Shown here piece by piece: positions 33,437-44,814 of a stretch of DNA of 64,000 bases. Below the pieces are notes generated by a model. The model did no database searches and was not told the origin of the DNA. It saw nothing but the letters and a program-made list of their open reading frames with translations. A program made the translations under genes and the position numbers. Within the stretch, counting starts at the first letter, position 1. Every line of letters starts with the position of its first letter. The DNA is from Rhynchopus sp. YZ270_cl-10 (lineage: Eukaryota; Euglenozoa; Diplonemea; Diplonemida; Diplonemidae), in assembly GCA_964035575.1 (NCBI GenBank), contig OZ037924.1:310001-374000 (forward strand). The letters run 5' to 3'.

Positions 33437-35548
33437 TTAGTCGACCTCCTCCATCTTGGAGTCACCCTCCTCCTCCTCGTCGTTGTTGGCGGCAACGGGC
33501 TCCTCCTCCTCGTCATCGTCGTCAATGCTGAGTCCAAGCTTGATCATACGGTGGATACGCTCGGCGTAGGACGAAGGGTCCTCAAGGGCGAACCCAGAAG
33601 TGAGGAGCGAGGTCTCGTACAGAAGCAGCACAAGGTCCTTCACGGTCTTGTCGTTGGCGTCGCTGTCGGCCTTCGACTTCAGGGTCTTGACAATGGGGTG
33701 GGTGGGGTTGATCTCCATGGTCTTCTTCGACTGCATGTAGCTCGAGGAGGAGGAGTCACGGAGCGCCTGCATCTTCATGATCTGCTCCATGTGTGCGGAC
33801 CATCCGTACTCGGAGGTCACCAGGCAGCACGGTGCCTGGGCAAGACGGTCGGACAGCATCACCTTCTCAACCTTGTCACCAAGGATGTCCTTCATGGTCT
33901 TGCACAGTGTCTCGTAGGCAGCCTTCTCCTCCTCGGCCTTCTTCTTCTCCTCCTCGGTGTCCTCGAACTTCAGTCCCTCCTTGGTCACACAGCGGAACTT
34001 CTTGTCCTCGTACTCCTTGAGCTGCTGCATGGCGTACTCATCGATGGGGTCGGTCATGAGGAGCACCTCGTATCCACGCTTCCTGCACTGCTCGATGAAG
34101 GGAGAGTTCTCCAGCTTGCCCTTGGACTCACCGGTGATGTAGAAGAGCTCGGTCTGTCCCTCCTTCATGCGGGTGACGTAGTCCTTCAGGGAGGTCATCT
34201 CCTCACCGCTCTTGGTCGAGTAGTAACGCATGAACTCAGCAAGCTTCTTGCGGTTCTGGGAGTCCTCGTGGATTCCGAGCTTCACGTTCTTGCTGAAGTG
34301 CTCGTAGAACTTGGCGTAGTCCTCCTTGTTCTCGGCCAGCTCGTCGAACATCTCAAGCACCTTCTTCACGATGTTCTTCTTGATCACCTTCAGGATCTTG
34401 TTCTGCTGGAGGTTCTCACGGGAGATGTTCAGGGGAAGGTCCTCGGAGTCGACAATTCCCTTGACGAAGGAGAGCCACTCAGGGATGAGTTCCTCACAGT
34501 TGTCCATGATGAACACACGGCGCACGTACAGCTTGATGTTGTTCTTCTTCTTGTTGGGCTCGAACTGGTCGAAGGGCGCACGGCGGGGGATGAAGAGGAT
34601 GGCACGGAACTCAAGCTGTCCCTCGACGGCGAAGTGCTTCACGGCAAGGTGGTCCTCCCAGTCGTTGGAGATGGCCTTGTAGAACGATGCGTACTCGTCC
34701 TTGGTGATCTCCTTGGGGTCACGGGTCCACAGGGGCTTGTTCTTGTTCAGCTTCTCCATCTCCTTGGTCACCTCCTTCACCTTCTTGGTCTTCTTGGCCT
34801 TCTTCTCGTCCTTGACCTCCTCCACCTTGGGCTCGTCGTCCTCTTCTTTCTCCTCGGGGGTCTCGTCCTTCTTCTCCCCCTCGTCCTCGTCCTCGTCATC
34901 GGTGACCTCCTTCTCGTTGGTCTTCTCCACCTCAAGCTCAATGTCGTATCCGATGAACTCAGAGTGCTTCTTGACAAGGTCCTTGATGCGCTTCTCCTCA
35001 AGGTACTCCAGCTGGTCGTCCTTCAGGTGGCAGATGATGCGGGTACCACGCTTCAGGTCAGGGTCGTCGTGCTTGGCGACGGTGGAGGTTCCTCCGGCAG
35101 CGGACTCCCAGACGTGGCACTCGTCGTCGTTGTTCTTCGACATGACGGTGACACGGTCGGACACAAGGTAGGCAGAGTAGAACCCCACTCCGAACTGTCC
35201 GATCATGGACATGTCGGCACCAGCCTCAAGAGCCTCCATGAAGGACTTGGTTCCAGAGCGTGCAATGGTTCCAAGGTTGTTGACAAGGTCGGCCTTGGTC
35301 ATACCGATACCGGTGTCGGTGATGGTGATGGTCTTGTTGGCCTTGTCCGCGTGGATCTGGATGTGCATGCGGTCCTCATCACCAAGGGCCTCCTTGTCCA
35401 GAAGGGATTGGTGGCGGATCTTGTCAAGCGCGTCGGAGGAGTTCGAGATCAACTCACGAAGGAAGATTTCCTTGTTGGAGTAGAAGGTGTTGATGATCAG
35501 ACTCATCAACTGGTTGATCTCCGCCTGGAATGCGAAAGTCTCCGTCAT
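33437..35548 (-). CDS. HSP90: Cytosolic heat shock protein 90 (HSP83 type)
   Basis: 703 residues, intronless. The N-terminus [20 protein letters not shown], the ATP-site segments [25 protein letters not shown] and [13 protein letters not shown], the acidic charged linker (~205-275), the middle-domain [16 protein letters not shown], and the C-terminal MEEVD for TPR co-chaperones mark a complete cytosolic HSP90. The first 35 residues are very close to trypanosomatid HSP83 as I know it. It matures kinases and other clients in an ATP-driven cycle. Codon use is strongly biased to C/G third positions, as for a highly expressed gene. An element of family C (35631-35662), then TTATCTTGTCAG, lie just upstream of the ATG. 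A 667-codon open frame on the opposite strand is a by-product of the codon bias. Confidence 0.99.
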   Translation of the reverse strand: MTETFAFQAEINQLMSLIINTFYSNKEIFLRELISNSSDALDKIRHQSLLDKEALGDEDRMHIQIHADKANKTITITDTGIGMTKADLVNNLGTIARSGTKSFMEALEAGADMSMIGQFGVGFYSAYLVSDRVTVMSKNNDDECHVWESAAGGTSTVAKHDDPDLKRGTRIICHLKDDQLEYLEEKRIKDLVKKHSEFIGYDIELEVEKTNEKEVTDDEDEDEGEKKDETPEEKEEDDEPKVEEVKDEKKAKKTKKVKEVTKEMEKLNKNKPLWTRDPKEITKDEYASFYKAISNDWEDHLAVKHFAVEGQLEFRAILFIPRRAPFDQFEPNKKKNNIKLYVRRVFIMDNCEELIPEWLSFVKGIVDSEDLPLNISRENLQQNKILKVIKKNIVKKVLEMFDELAENKEDYAKFYEHFSKNVKLGIHEDSQNRKKLAEFMRYYSTKSGEEMTSLKDYVTRMKEGQTELFYITGESKGKLENSPFIEQCRKRGYEVLLMTDPIDEYAMQQLKEYEDKKFRCVTKEGLKFEDTEEEKKKAEEEKAAYETLCKTMKDILGDKVEKVMLSDRLAQAPCCLVTSEYGWSAHMEQIMKMQALRDSSSSSYMQSKKTMEINPTHPIVKTLKSKADSDANDKTVKDLVLLLYETSLLTSGFALEDPSSYAERIHRMIKLGLSIDDDDEEEEPVAANNDEEEEGDSKMEEVD

Positions 35549-35630
35549 TTTTAAGGGTGGGGGCTTTTCAAATTGCCTGACAAGATAACAATGGTTTAGG
35601 GGACATTATTTGATAGGGGGGGAAATTATT

Positions 35631-35662
35631 TGATACAGACACCTCCGACTGATCCACTACAA
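35631..35662 (-). repeat. Structured dispersed element C5 upstream of HSP90
   Basis: A truncated family C whose sense strand reads GTAGTGGATCAGTCGGAGGT then GTCTGTATCAAATAATTTCC, about 85 nt before the HSP90 ATG and about 45 nt before the presumed acceptor TTATCTTGTCAG. Confidence 0.6.
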
Positions 35663-36088
35663 AGCCCAATGCCAACGGCAAAAAACCGTCTCTCCCCATT
35701 ACTCCACCCATAGGGACCAAACGCTCCTCCTGAGGAGACGATCGACTACCACGCTAGCGACTGCTCAGAATGTGGCGGCAGAAAGAGGAATCCATGCAGC
35801 AAGGTCCTCCAAAGAAGACCTGCATGACCGGATGGACGAAGACCATCGAGCAAATCCTGTCATCCTATCATCGGATCACGAACACAAAGACCGCCAATGC
35901 CAACGGAAACAGAAGACTAGGTGAAGTATAGAAGATGTGGGGGAAAAAAGAGGGAGATGGGTTGGAATGGGTTGAGGAGGCATCTGCGCTGATAGATAGG
36001 TTCGTTATTCCCTTTTTTTTTTGTTTCTTCCCACCTGACAGAATGCCCCAGGTGTGGACGAAGGTAACACAAAAAAGAAGGGAAAAAA

Positions 36089-36150
36089 AGCATGCAGGCA
36101 TCTCCGACTGACCCACGATGCCAGTACCCCGGATGAAAGCATAAATACAA
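36089..36150 (-). repeat. Structured dispersed element C6
   Basis: Sense strand TGCTTTCATCCGGGGTACTG, GCATCGTGGGTCAGTCGGAG, ATGCCTGCATGCTTTTTTTC. It lacks the TAC of GCATCGTACGTGGG. Confidence 0.65.
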
Positions 36151-36780
36151 AAAAAAAAAAAAAAGAGAAAAAAAAAAAACTGATGAACATAAGTACTTAG
36201 CCACCTTGATCTGACATGAAACACTAATTTTTTTTTTTGATGGATTATTTTTTTGTTAGAACGGTGCATTTTTTTTGCCATTCCATTGAACTGTCGGTGT
36301 GCTCTTGGCAGACGGAGATTTCAACCAAATATTATACCTTCCTTCTTCTTTGTTCGTTTTGATTGCATTTTAAGCTATACCCCCATACGTAAATTGGAAA
36401 TACCAAAAAAGATCTGCACACACCAAGCACCCAACATATTTACGTACACAATTATAACAATAACCGAATCAGCACAGCGCATGATTGAAGAAATACACCA
36501 TGCAAACCTCTGGCGCAAAAGATAAGAAAAGCTAAAGGCCTTTTGTACCGTGTACATCACCACCCCTCCATTTTTTTTTTTTTATATGAGCGCATTTCAC
36601 CACCAGAGCCTGGCAACACCACATTCTTTTCCTGATCGTTCTTTGTGACTGATAAAGAACCTTGGCTAAAAAAATAGGCAAAAATCACTTGAATAAAATA
36701 ATATTATGCTTCTGCAAGCATCTCTCTAATGACGAGAGTCAAGCAATACCCCTCGAACAAAAAAAGAAAAGTTTTATAAT

Positions 36781-36813
36781 CTGACCCTAAGCCTCTTGTG
36801 CTTAGTCACCTTA
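36781..36813 (-). repeat. Structured dispersed element A5
   Basis: Family A hairpin with loop ACAAGAG instead of ACGAGAG. The stem CTAAGC/GCTTAG is intact and followed by ATAAAACTTTTCTTTTTTT. Confidence 0.7.
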
Positions 36814-36993
36814 AACAAAAGGAAGCAACCCAACGCTAAGGAAGGAACAAAAAAAGAGGGAGGGGTCGGAGCGAAAATATAGTGTAGCTACCATGGACCC
36901 CCTCCTCTCTCTCAGCTCTGTCTCACCCCCCTTCGGTACACATGAAGGGTTTAATCGGCAAAAAAAATGCTTCAGCCCCCCCATTGAAGCCTA

Positions 36994-37106
36994 GTGGTAG
37001 CTGTATTGTGATAATTGCCCCATCATAATACAATAATACACATAACAATACAGCTGTATTGTGATATATGTTGTAACGTGATAAACAATTATCACAATAC
37101 GGCCAC
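36994..37106. repeat. Hairpin with ATTGTGATAATTG arms
   Basis: GTGGTAGCTGTATTGTGATA is complementary, with two mismatches, to the right arm ending CACAATACGGCCAC. A second AGCTGTATTGTGATA copy lies between the arms. No coding content. Confidence 0.65.
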
Positions 37107-37250
37107 TATTGAGGCCCTCGCCATCCCCTTCCCCCGCCAACCCCACATCGGCCCCACTCTTAAGCATACGAAGAGCTTATGTGAGTGTTAGGCTGCCCAG
37201 GGGTTACCGTAAAAGGTAGTCCCCTCCCCCCTTCTGATACCGGTCCCCTT

Positions 37251-38190
37251 TTACCACTCGTTGTCACTCACATCCCCGACCAGCTTGTCGTCGTCAAAAA
37301 GCCCCTTGAACTGTTCGGGGAACATTGCCTTCTCCATTTTTACCACTTTGGTCACCATTTTGCGGAGCTTTTTTGCGGTGTGCTGGAAAGGGTTCAGCTT
37401 GCGATCTCTGTGTGGAGGAGGGGTGAGGTGAGGTGGGTAAACATTGTAAGGTGGTTTTATTGGGGGAAGAAGCATCAGATTTGGGGCACATCAACCAAAA
37501 AGTCCGATTGGAGGAAAATGAAATAAACAGTTTCCTTTACGTTTTGAAAATAATGTGCAAAGGGAGTTGTGCTATTTTCGTATCCCGATTTAATTCTATT
37601 TTTTACATCAATTCCATGAATTTTGTCCAAAATTCCAACGTTCGGTCAAATTATAAACACATTCCATCAAAAGTTGAAAAAAAAAAATTGCGTTGATCGA
37701 ACGCAGACATCTTTGGGATGCAGGAGTAAAAAAAAAGGAGCGTCCCCCGCATCCCTAATAGAACTCCGAGAGAATACCATTATCCCTCATCGCGATGATC
37801 CATTATCATTTTATAGTCTTATGTTTTTTGAACACACCTGGACATGGCCTTGAAATCAAGGTCGTACTTCTCGACAAGCTGTTCCACGAAGACGTGCTCG
37901 GACTCGGAGATTACTTGCAGCTTTCTTTTTGCGGGAACGATTTCGGGGAGTTCCTCACGTTTGGCGTGGCTGGGGAGCGTTTCCTGGATGTTGGCGGTCT
38001 GTTCCTTGGAGAGGCCGGCGTCTGCTGCAAGCCCCATCCTTGCGTACGCATGTCTCAAGGGCAGCTTCGTGTCCACCATCCCTGTCAGCGTGTTCTTGTA
38101 CACACCCTTCGCACGGTACTCAGGGTTCTTCGTCTTTCCAATGATCTTGACCACTCTCGTCTTAGCACTCTTCCTCCCTCTGACACCCAT
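37251..38190 (-). CDS. NOP16: Ribosome biogenesis protein NOP16, two exons
   Basis: Exon 1 38190-37838 and exon 2 37407-37251 join across codon AG|A (phase 2) with GTGTGT donor and CACACAG acceptor, giving 169 residues. The start MGVRGRKSAKTRVVK is the basic N-terminus of NOP16. The core YDLDFKAMSRDRKLNPFQHT spans the splice junction and is the most conserved part of the family, followed by KKLRKMV. It acts in the nucleolus in early 60S subunit assembly. The intron (37408-37837) contains GATCAACGCAATTTTTTTTT, possibly a decayed relative of the dispersed elements, but this is not clear. The length matches the usual 170-230 residues at the short end. Confidence 0.93.
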
Positions 38191-39738
38191 TGTATACTAT
38201 GTGGGGATGTGGGGATGTGGGGATGTGTTCCTGGGAGGGGTTGTGGGTGGTGAAGTATTAGGGGCAAACAGAACAATTCTACGCACGACTCACCCCATCA
38301 CTCCTCTTGTCGATTCAGCAGTCAGAAGCTATACCGAACACAACAAGCACTGCGCATAACACACACTCCTGTAACAGCACACTGTGCAAAACTATATCAA
38401 CATTTGCGACTTGATTTGTCCTCACTAATCTACCGTTTTTTTTTGTCGACTGCAGCATAGCCTAAAGGGACCGCACAGCGGAAAAGTTGTTGACCTGAAG
38501 GGACACGTCATGGTTCTCATAGTTCTCAGCGGTCATAGTTCTCAGCGGCCGCCAGCCTAACGGCAAGCAGCGTATAGCTCTTTGAGATAAATATGATGCT
38601 CAGGGTTTGAAAACACACCCTGAGTGACAGGTTCGAAGACCTCAGACTCTATGAAAGCAGCCCACTCGCGGTCGGAGGCCGTCGGACCACGCTACCACAG
38701 TGGGCCTCTCTGGCTGGTCCTCAATCCAGTCGTTGCTCCTCATCACAGACACGATGCCTGCGAATTCAGATAACAGATGGGGGGATTTCTAGTTTAACAT
38801 CCCACTTCTGTGGGTCAAGTGCAAGAACAGACGCAGTGCGCCGCAACAAAGAACAGAGAAACGCAGAAATAACAAAGTCTGCGTGTGCAGAATGATTGAA
38901 AAGGTAAAAGCGTGATGACTCATTTACGGTTGGCTAATCAAGTTCAGTTTATAATTGACACTGCGCGTAAAAGAGTACTGTATTTATATTCATTTATGTT
39001 GCCCTCAATGGGAGAAAAAACAAACTAACTGAGGTTGAAGGAAGGCTGTGGGACAAAGCAAATAAAGCAACCGCTTCCGCTTGACATAAAAAATCATAAA
39101 CAAGCGGAAACAAAACAAAGAGTAGTTGAAACATGCTAAAACGCGTCTCAGTTGAGTCAGCAGTCAGAAGCTGTACCGAACACAACAAGCACTGCATAAC
39201 ACACATCCTATTGCACAGATAAACCGAGAGTCATCTGCTGGTGTGGTGTGGAACTAAAAGGGTGCAGAACACGCACCAAAAAACATAAAGTTAAAAAAGA
39301 TGAACATAAGCCTCTCGGACTTGGTCACCTAGCATACGTCGAAAAAGCATCAGCGAACAAAATAAAAATAAAAACAAGCAAAAAAAAGACGTTGAAAGTG
39401 CACAAAAAAATATTTTGCGTAAGATGGTGAGGATAATGAAACATGCTGTTCAATTCATTTGCGACAACACTGATGGGTGTATTTTGGCATGTCAAAACTC
39501 CAGGGTGGTTTTACCCCACCGATGATAGTTGTATGACTGTATGTTGCACTCTCAATGGGAGAAGAAAAAAAAAAGAACGCCAATAAAGCAAAGTTTCTGC
39601 TTGACATAAAACCGTTCACAAAACAAATGCATGGTGTGTGTCCGCTGCATTGGGATACTGCCCACGTGAGCGACATTTTTGTGTTGCCACAGTGTGCCTC
39701 ATCGTGAGTCAGTACCACAACGAAGTGTCCACATCGCA
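38191..39738. other. Spacer between NOP16 and membrane-protein gene
   Basis: Two segments are duplicated about 0.5-0.85 kb apart. CAGCAGTCAGAAGCTATACC (38321) recurs as CAGCAGTCAGAAGCTGTACC (about 39158). TATGTTGCCCTCAATGGGAG (38996) recurs as TATGTTGCACTCTCAATGGG (about 39540). An open stretch after GAATTCGCAG (38757-38642, minus) encodes VMRSNDWIEDQPERPTVV and could be an orphan exon. Element A6 lies at 39299-39332. Confidence 0.45.
39299..39332 (-). repeat. Structured dispersed element A6 (diverged)
   Basis: Sense AGGTGACCAAGTCCGAGAGG then CTTATGTTCATC. Both halves of the stem have changed, so pairing is weaker than in A4 or A5. Confidence 0.55.
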
Positions 39739-41586
39739 TCAGACATCATCTGCACCTTCGACATCCACCTCTTCGAGTTGTACTGTCACATCTGCACCGT
39801 CGTCTGCACTTTGAGGCTTCTCGACCTTCGCACTGTCTGTGGACTGCGTCGACGTGGTCTCGTCAGGCGCATTCATCTTCATGATAAGAGAGTTGTTCGC
39901 AACACGCTTTGTCAGTCGTACGCACAGCGCGTGGCGAATGGGTGGTGACACCACGTCGTACGAGACCAGCACACCTGCCGGCACAAGGAACACAAGGAAC
40001 AGCGGCATGCTTCCGTCCGTGTCCTCCTCCAACCCAAGTGTCGCACAGACGTAGATCGAAAACACAAGACCCGCCAGATACACACACACCCACATCACAG
40101 CAGCTGCTATGTAAAGCCTCCTCTTCGGAAGCAGCCCCTTGTAGCCACGTGCAAGAAGAGCGCATGCTGGTGTGGGCGCACTCCTCGCCACGAACGGCAG
40201 CATGTATCGCCACGAAGGGACAGCTGTGCACTCAGGAACCAGTTTCTCAACGCAGACGAATTTTGCAACGTAGTCCAGTGCCTCCTCTGGGTTCCTCTCT
40301 ACGTCGTTGATAGCCTCGAACAAGCTTGCGATGGGAATCGTCTGGAGCACGTGTGTTGAGAGTGCTTTGTCGTCGCATGCTTTCAAGAGTCTGTACTTCA
40401 GAGAAGCAGAGAGTTCACTGATTACTACCAACAGATCATTCCTGTCGATGAGCACTCTGCTGGCGACAATGATGGAGAATCCGTTTCGGGTTTCGCAAAA
40501 GTACTCCACAATTTTACTCATCTCAGCTGTCGTCGCACCATGGAACGCAGTGTGGAGAGTGTCCTGGGGCAAGGATTCTGGTGTGCGAGAGTCCTTGCCC
40601 TTTTCCCTCCTTCTTGCGGCAATCCCAGCATCTATGGCACCCAGGACATTAGTGACTGCGGCAGCTTGTTGGTGAGGCATCGCACAGACCCCTTCCCAGG
40701 TGATAGGTTTGCAGATCGGCTTGGACTGGTGCGTGATAAACGCAGTGCTAACAGCTATCAAGAACAGATGTATCGGAGCCATCATTTGGAAAACGCTGTG
40801 GCCATACGTGAAGTAGGTGGTGTCCTCCCTGTCCTCCACGTCCAACGCGTAGTACGACGCTGTGTACACAAAGAAGCTGCACACTGTGAGCAACTCTAAA
40901 AAGCCGCGGAACGCGAAGGACTTCATCAACCACGCTGACGTTGCGGCCATGAAGATTACAAACGGCAGGTAAAAGGGCATGTCTACGTACCTGGCCGCGC
41001 TTATCTGAGTGGTAACACAAGAGAGGATGAGTAGCATCATGCAGGGAAAAGAGAGCTTGCAAGAAGGAAGCGGTAGCAGCATCGACATGCCAAAATCGAG
41101 TTGCATGACGTACCACAGCATGTACGGGAAGCCTGTCGGGAAGTAGGTTCCTTCCTTGTTGCGCTCCCAGAACGCTCCGACCGTTATCACAAAGGTGGCC
41201 AAGGAAGCCAGTTGCGAGACCACAGTACAATTGTCCACAAGCGTATCGGGCAGTGTCCCTTCCTTGCCAGCCACGTGCATGACAGAAGTGAAGAGAAAAG
41301 GCAGACGTGTCAGCCACACAAAGATGTACACCCACTTCAGGAGCAGCAAGGCCGTCCAGAACCCGGTCGGGTCACACTCACTCCCCAACACAACCTCGTT
41401 GCCCTGTGCGCAGAGTGCAGCCCCGTTGTCGCACACCCCCTCGTAAATGCAGGAATAGTTGCGTGTCACGTTCACTGCCTCGTATATCACAACGTCCGGG
41501 TCTACTGCACTCAAATACCCCACACACAGCAACGGGCACAGCAGCGCCAACACATATGCGATCAGTACCAGGGAGTGATACTGCAT
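39739..41586 (-). CDS. Multi-pass membrane protein of unknown function
   Basis: 615 residues from MQYHSLVLIAYVLALLCPLL, a likely signal peptide or first membrane segment. A Cys-rich lumenal loop with N-glycosylation sequons (NVT, NYS) follows at ~40-75. About seven further hydrophobic helices occupy residues ~80-300. A cytosolic mixed region of ~170 residues is next (GAIDAGIAARRREKG onward), containing IVEYFCETRNGFSIIV and SLFEAINDVERNPEEALDYV, which has an RGS-like helical look. Two more membrane helices and an acidic Thr/Ser-rich tail follow. A 7TM plus RGS-like layout would suggest a G-protein receptor, but I cannot confirm the RGS assignment. The upstream in-frame ATG at 41667 precedes a weak pyrimidine tract and is not preferred. 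Confidence 0.75.
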   Translation of the reverse strand: MQYHSLVLIAYVLALLCPLLCVGYLSAVDPDVVIYEAVNVTRNYSCIYEGVCDNGAALCAQGNEVVLGSECDPTGFWTALLLLKWVYIFVWLTRLPFLFTSVMHVAGKEGTLPDTLVDNCTVVSQLASLATFVITVGAFWERNKEGTYFPTGFPYMLWYVMQLDFGMSMLLPLPSCKLSFPCMMLLILSCVTTQISAARYVDMPFYLPFVIFMAATSAWLMKSFAFRGFLELLTVCSFFVYTASYYALDVEDREDTTYFTYGHSVFQMMAPIHLFLIAVSTAFITHQSKPICKPITWEGVCAMPHQQAAAVTNVLGAIDAGIAARRREKGKDSRTPESLPQDTLHTAFHGATTAEMSKIVEYFCETRNGFSIIVASRVLIDRNDLLVVISELSASLKYRLLKACDDKALSTHVLQTIPIASLFEAINDVERNPEEALDYVAKFVCVEKLVPECTAVPSWRYMLPFVARSAPTPACALLARGYKGLLPKRRLYIAAAVMWVCVYLAGLVFSIYVCATLGLEEDTDGSMPLFLVFLVPAGVLVSYDVVSPPIRHALCVRLTKRVANNSLIMKMNAPDETTSTQSTDSAKVEKPQSADDGADVTVQLEEVDVEGADDV

Positions 41587-43044
41587 TTTCTTTTGGGGAT
41601 ACTCCTGCAAATGTGGGGAATGGTGTATGGCAGTGTGCACACAGAGGGTTTGTGGACATGCAAACACAAAATGGTGAGAACAGTGTCAAACAAACAAGCG
41701 AAAGCCTACTCTTCCAGAGCAAGAACGTCTCCCGAAGCGAAGGGCAGTGGACTATGGACATATTTCCCAAGCGAAGGAAGGTTGATTATGCCACGCAGGG
41801 AACGAGCGCACCTCTAACGGTGGAAAGCAACACCTCACTACAGGGAGACGTACTTTTGCTGGATATGCAAAGTAGTGGTCACCAAGCACCGACCCGAAGG
41901 ATGATCCCCAACCCGAGAACTCTTGGGGGCAACTTTTTTACCCACTTTCATCCCGAGTACCCTTTCTCACTCTCAGTAGGGGTGCGGGGTTGGTAGTAGC
42001 GTACTGTGCCGCCTCCGGCCTTCCAACTGTTGTGCACAACGTAAACAGCTGTATTTTCACTGTACCTTGAAAATATTTTCACCTCTGCAACTACCTTTTC
42101 CGTGCAATTAAGGGTGACACCAGATGTTGGATAAATGTGCTGTCTACCCGAAGGTGGAAGGTTCCACTTCAACCCTAAAGGAAATCCAATTATGAGCAAA
42201 TCTCTTACCGAAGCTGCAAAAAGTTCACCATTTTTCCAAAATGACCCCACCACAGGCTGGGATTGCTCCGGGAATGCATCAGAATTCAATTTTTTGTGTT
42301 TTTGAGTTGACAACCTTTTCCAACATGAAGGATTTGGTAGTGGGTATTCGGGGTCTTTGAGGGAGCAAGTGGCCCTTAAGAGCACAGGCAAATATTGGTA
42401 AAAATTTCAACTGTCAGGGCTTCCCACAATCAACATCGCTCCAAAAAACGAAGGTGATTTTCCGAAAAAATATTTTTGAACAGGTGTCCCGAGCCTGATT
42501 CGTCTTCTGCTGTGAAAAGCTGGGGGAATTATGTAAACCACGACATCACTGCTTCTGTCACCCACAATTGAGTGGGAACTCGCTTCTTTTACGCGAGGGT
42601 AAGTCTTTTGTCGCGGGACAAAGGCAAGGGATTGCAGTAATTCTGCAATGCTTCTGTGACACACACGTTTGCGCTATCAACTTCACTTTACCATCCCTTC
42701 TCCGCTACCAGGAATACCGGTGGCTGAACGTAGACCAGTGTTGCGAGCTGCTCTGTTTGCAAGTCCGCCTTCTCTAACCACGCACAACTGAAGAGGGAAC
42801 TGGAAAACCACAACACCAGCGTTGGTCACCAGGCGAAGATGGCGGCCAAGGACAAGAAGGACATCCGACATGTCGGTAACGAGGCCACTGTCCGTTCGTG
42901 CTATTCACGTGGTGCAGCTAAGAGATACTACGGATCTCATTGTCCTGTGTGTCTCGTTTGTTGCACACCACGCCAACATGCAAAACTACGTGGAATTCTT
43001 TACACACGCACCAGATGAGCAGATGCGTCTGTGCCTCGAACGAG

Positions 43045-43122
43045 AATCAACATACGCCTCTGGGACGCAGGCACTGACACTCCATCCCCCGGATTTGCAC
43101 TTGGGTGGTGCTTACCTGGGAA
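43045..43122 (-). repeat. Structured dispersed element B5
   Basis: On the plus strand it keeps ACGCCTCTGGGACGCAGGCA, CTGACACTCC and the 5' part TTTGCACTTGGGTGGTGCTT then ACCTGGG, which is shared only with B3. It shows that full-length family B extends past the closing stem. The T-arm-like hairpin is missing. Confidence 0.65.
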
Positions 43123-44570
43123 AACAAAAAGCTGGCACACAGTCATCTCCCAATAATACTTTCCCCATATCTCGGGCCACAATACCCCCAGCCCCTGTTG
43201 GCAAACCCACACCGATGATGATTTTTCCAAACCCTGATTCCAACATTTCCGGGAGGAATGCTGTTTGGTGATTTGACCCCTATTTGGTGATTGTGGGAAA
43301 CCCTGGTCCACCGTCTCACGTCTGCTGACCACATCTGCATCCGCAACAGGATAAGGTCCTAAGAGTGATAAGCACCACACTGGAACCTCCCATATGCTCA
43401 TGACCACATTGTTCAACACAATTGCCTCGCTGCATCAACGCAGGGAGGCTGGAAACGGTCATGCAATGTTATGCACCTGGGCAGGACCTCGCGAAACGTA
43501 CTGCATCTCTGTGCACTGAAACCACCCCACGCAACAAACCCAGGTGCCCAAAACCCAAAAATGCACGGTTCCCCACCCATTCCCCAGAATGCCTGGGACT
43601 GCCATGAAACGCAACACCCCTTATCACGCATATCCCAGAGGATCATAGCCAACATATGCCCTGTTCAGGCCACACTACAGAAGCATTGGTAGATGATGGG
43701 CCTCATCTCTCCTTCAATAGCCCTCCCCCCCAACCCCGTTCTTGACTGGAGTGCACAGTGGTGCAGTTGGCTAAGCTGCACGCCAGTGAACAGTTTAACA
43801 CTACAGTCACGACTGGGGAACACAGCACTGTAGGGTCTTCTGAAGGGTTTGCTGCAAGTTCATGCATGGCATTTGCATAAACAGCCTCTGTCAGCTTCAG
43901 ATCCCGCTTCAGCTGCTTTCCTCCCTTCCTCACTGACCGTCATCTTTATCCCCCCCAACAGACTCCTCAATGCAACCCTGTGGTGCCTCCCTAGGCAAGA
44001 TATTCCTACCAGAGTTGCAGTGTTCGATGACCCGCGCCTACTTGGCATTCCTCATTCAAGGAGAAAGCATCGCCCCTCATCACCACGCAGGTTCAAATGA
44101 TTCCCCGACCTCCCCCACAACCCCCGATACTAAGAGCACCCCCAGAACCCCCACACCCAACGCATGACAAAACACACGCCCTCGCAACGTTTTATTTTCC
44201 ACAGCACCCCCACCCCGCTTCCCTTGCACGGCACCTCCCCACCTCGCAGGCCCACAGCACAACGCTCCACCTCAACCCCTCTTCCTCCACCGGCTCGCTT
44301 CACACTATAGGTGCGACACCTTTACGAGCCCTTCGGAAAACCAACAGCACGCTCACGAGGCTCAACGGCATTCAGTTCCCCTCCCCTACCACCTACCCAC
44401 CCCACCCTACACACGAAGGGTTGCCCCTCTCAGACCTTGCTGGCGGTGACGTACAACCAGGTGACCCCCCTCTGGTCTCCATTCGACTCCAAAAAGGCAC
44501 CTTGCTGCAGACACGGAGAGCATGTGGCAACAGTGATGTCCCCGCGTGGTAAATAAGAAACATTACCAAG

Positions 44571-44598
44571 AGGATCCTAAGCCTCTGCTTAGTCACCT
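44571..44598 (-). repeat. Structured dispersed element A7
   Basis: Sense AGGTGACTAAGCAGAGGCTT then AGGATCCT. The loop is shortened to AGAG but the CTAAGC/GCTTAG stem is kept. Confidence 0.6.
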
Positions 44599-44814
44599 GA
44601 AATAAACCCCGCTACGCAATGCACCAATATCCTGCAACATTCTGCCTTAGGTATGCTGGTCGCCAGAAATCTCCGTTTATAAAAAACGAAGTGCGATCGC
44701 TGTCCTTTTTCCAGAAAAAAATCCCGCAGCTGCCACACCACAGACTCACCCAACCAGAGCAAATCATATTGCCTTCTTAGCCGCGTACACCTCTTCTTCC
44801 CCCCCCCCCCCCTA

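Larger units (their letters stand above)
35549..37250. other. Spacer between HSP90 and NOP16
   Basis: Carries element C5 (35631-35662), a GC-balanced stretch with a repeated AATGCCAACGG (about 35669 and 35896), element C6 (36089-36150), element A5 (36781-36813) and a hairpin (36994-37106). No exon recognised. Confidence 0.45.
41587..44814. other. Gene-poor desert, part 1
   Basis: No confident exon. On the plus strand it is C-rich with few A-runs, unlike the spacers elsewhere. It carries element B5 (43045-43122) and A7 (44571-44598). Open frames of 60-150 codons occur on both strands but are Pro/His/Arg-rich with no domain, consistent with chance in GC-rich sequence. Confidence 0.5.

Noticed and set aside
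33551-35554. 667-codon plus-strand open frame opposite HSP90
   Set aside because: Mirrors the strong C/G third-base bias of HSP90. The product is Leu/Val/Gly low complexity, with no support on the otherwise empty plus strand.
38441-38620. Box C/D snoRNA around ATGATGCTC and CTGA near 38600
   Set aside because: The C box does not match RUGAUGA well, and no terminal stem or paired D box fits.
43690-44560. Proline/histidine-rich plus-strand frames in the desert
   Set aside because: Explained by C-rich composition; several frames are open together, with no domain and no splice context.
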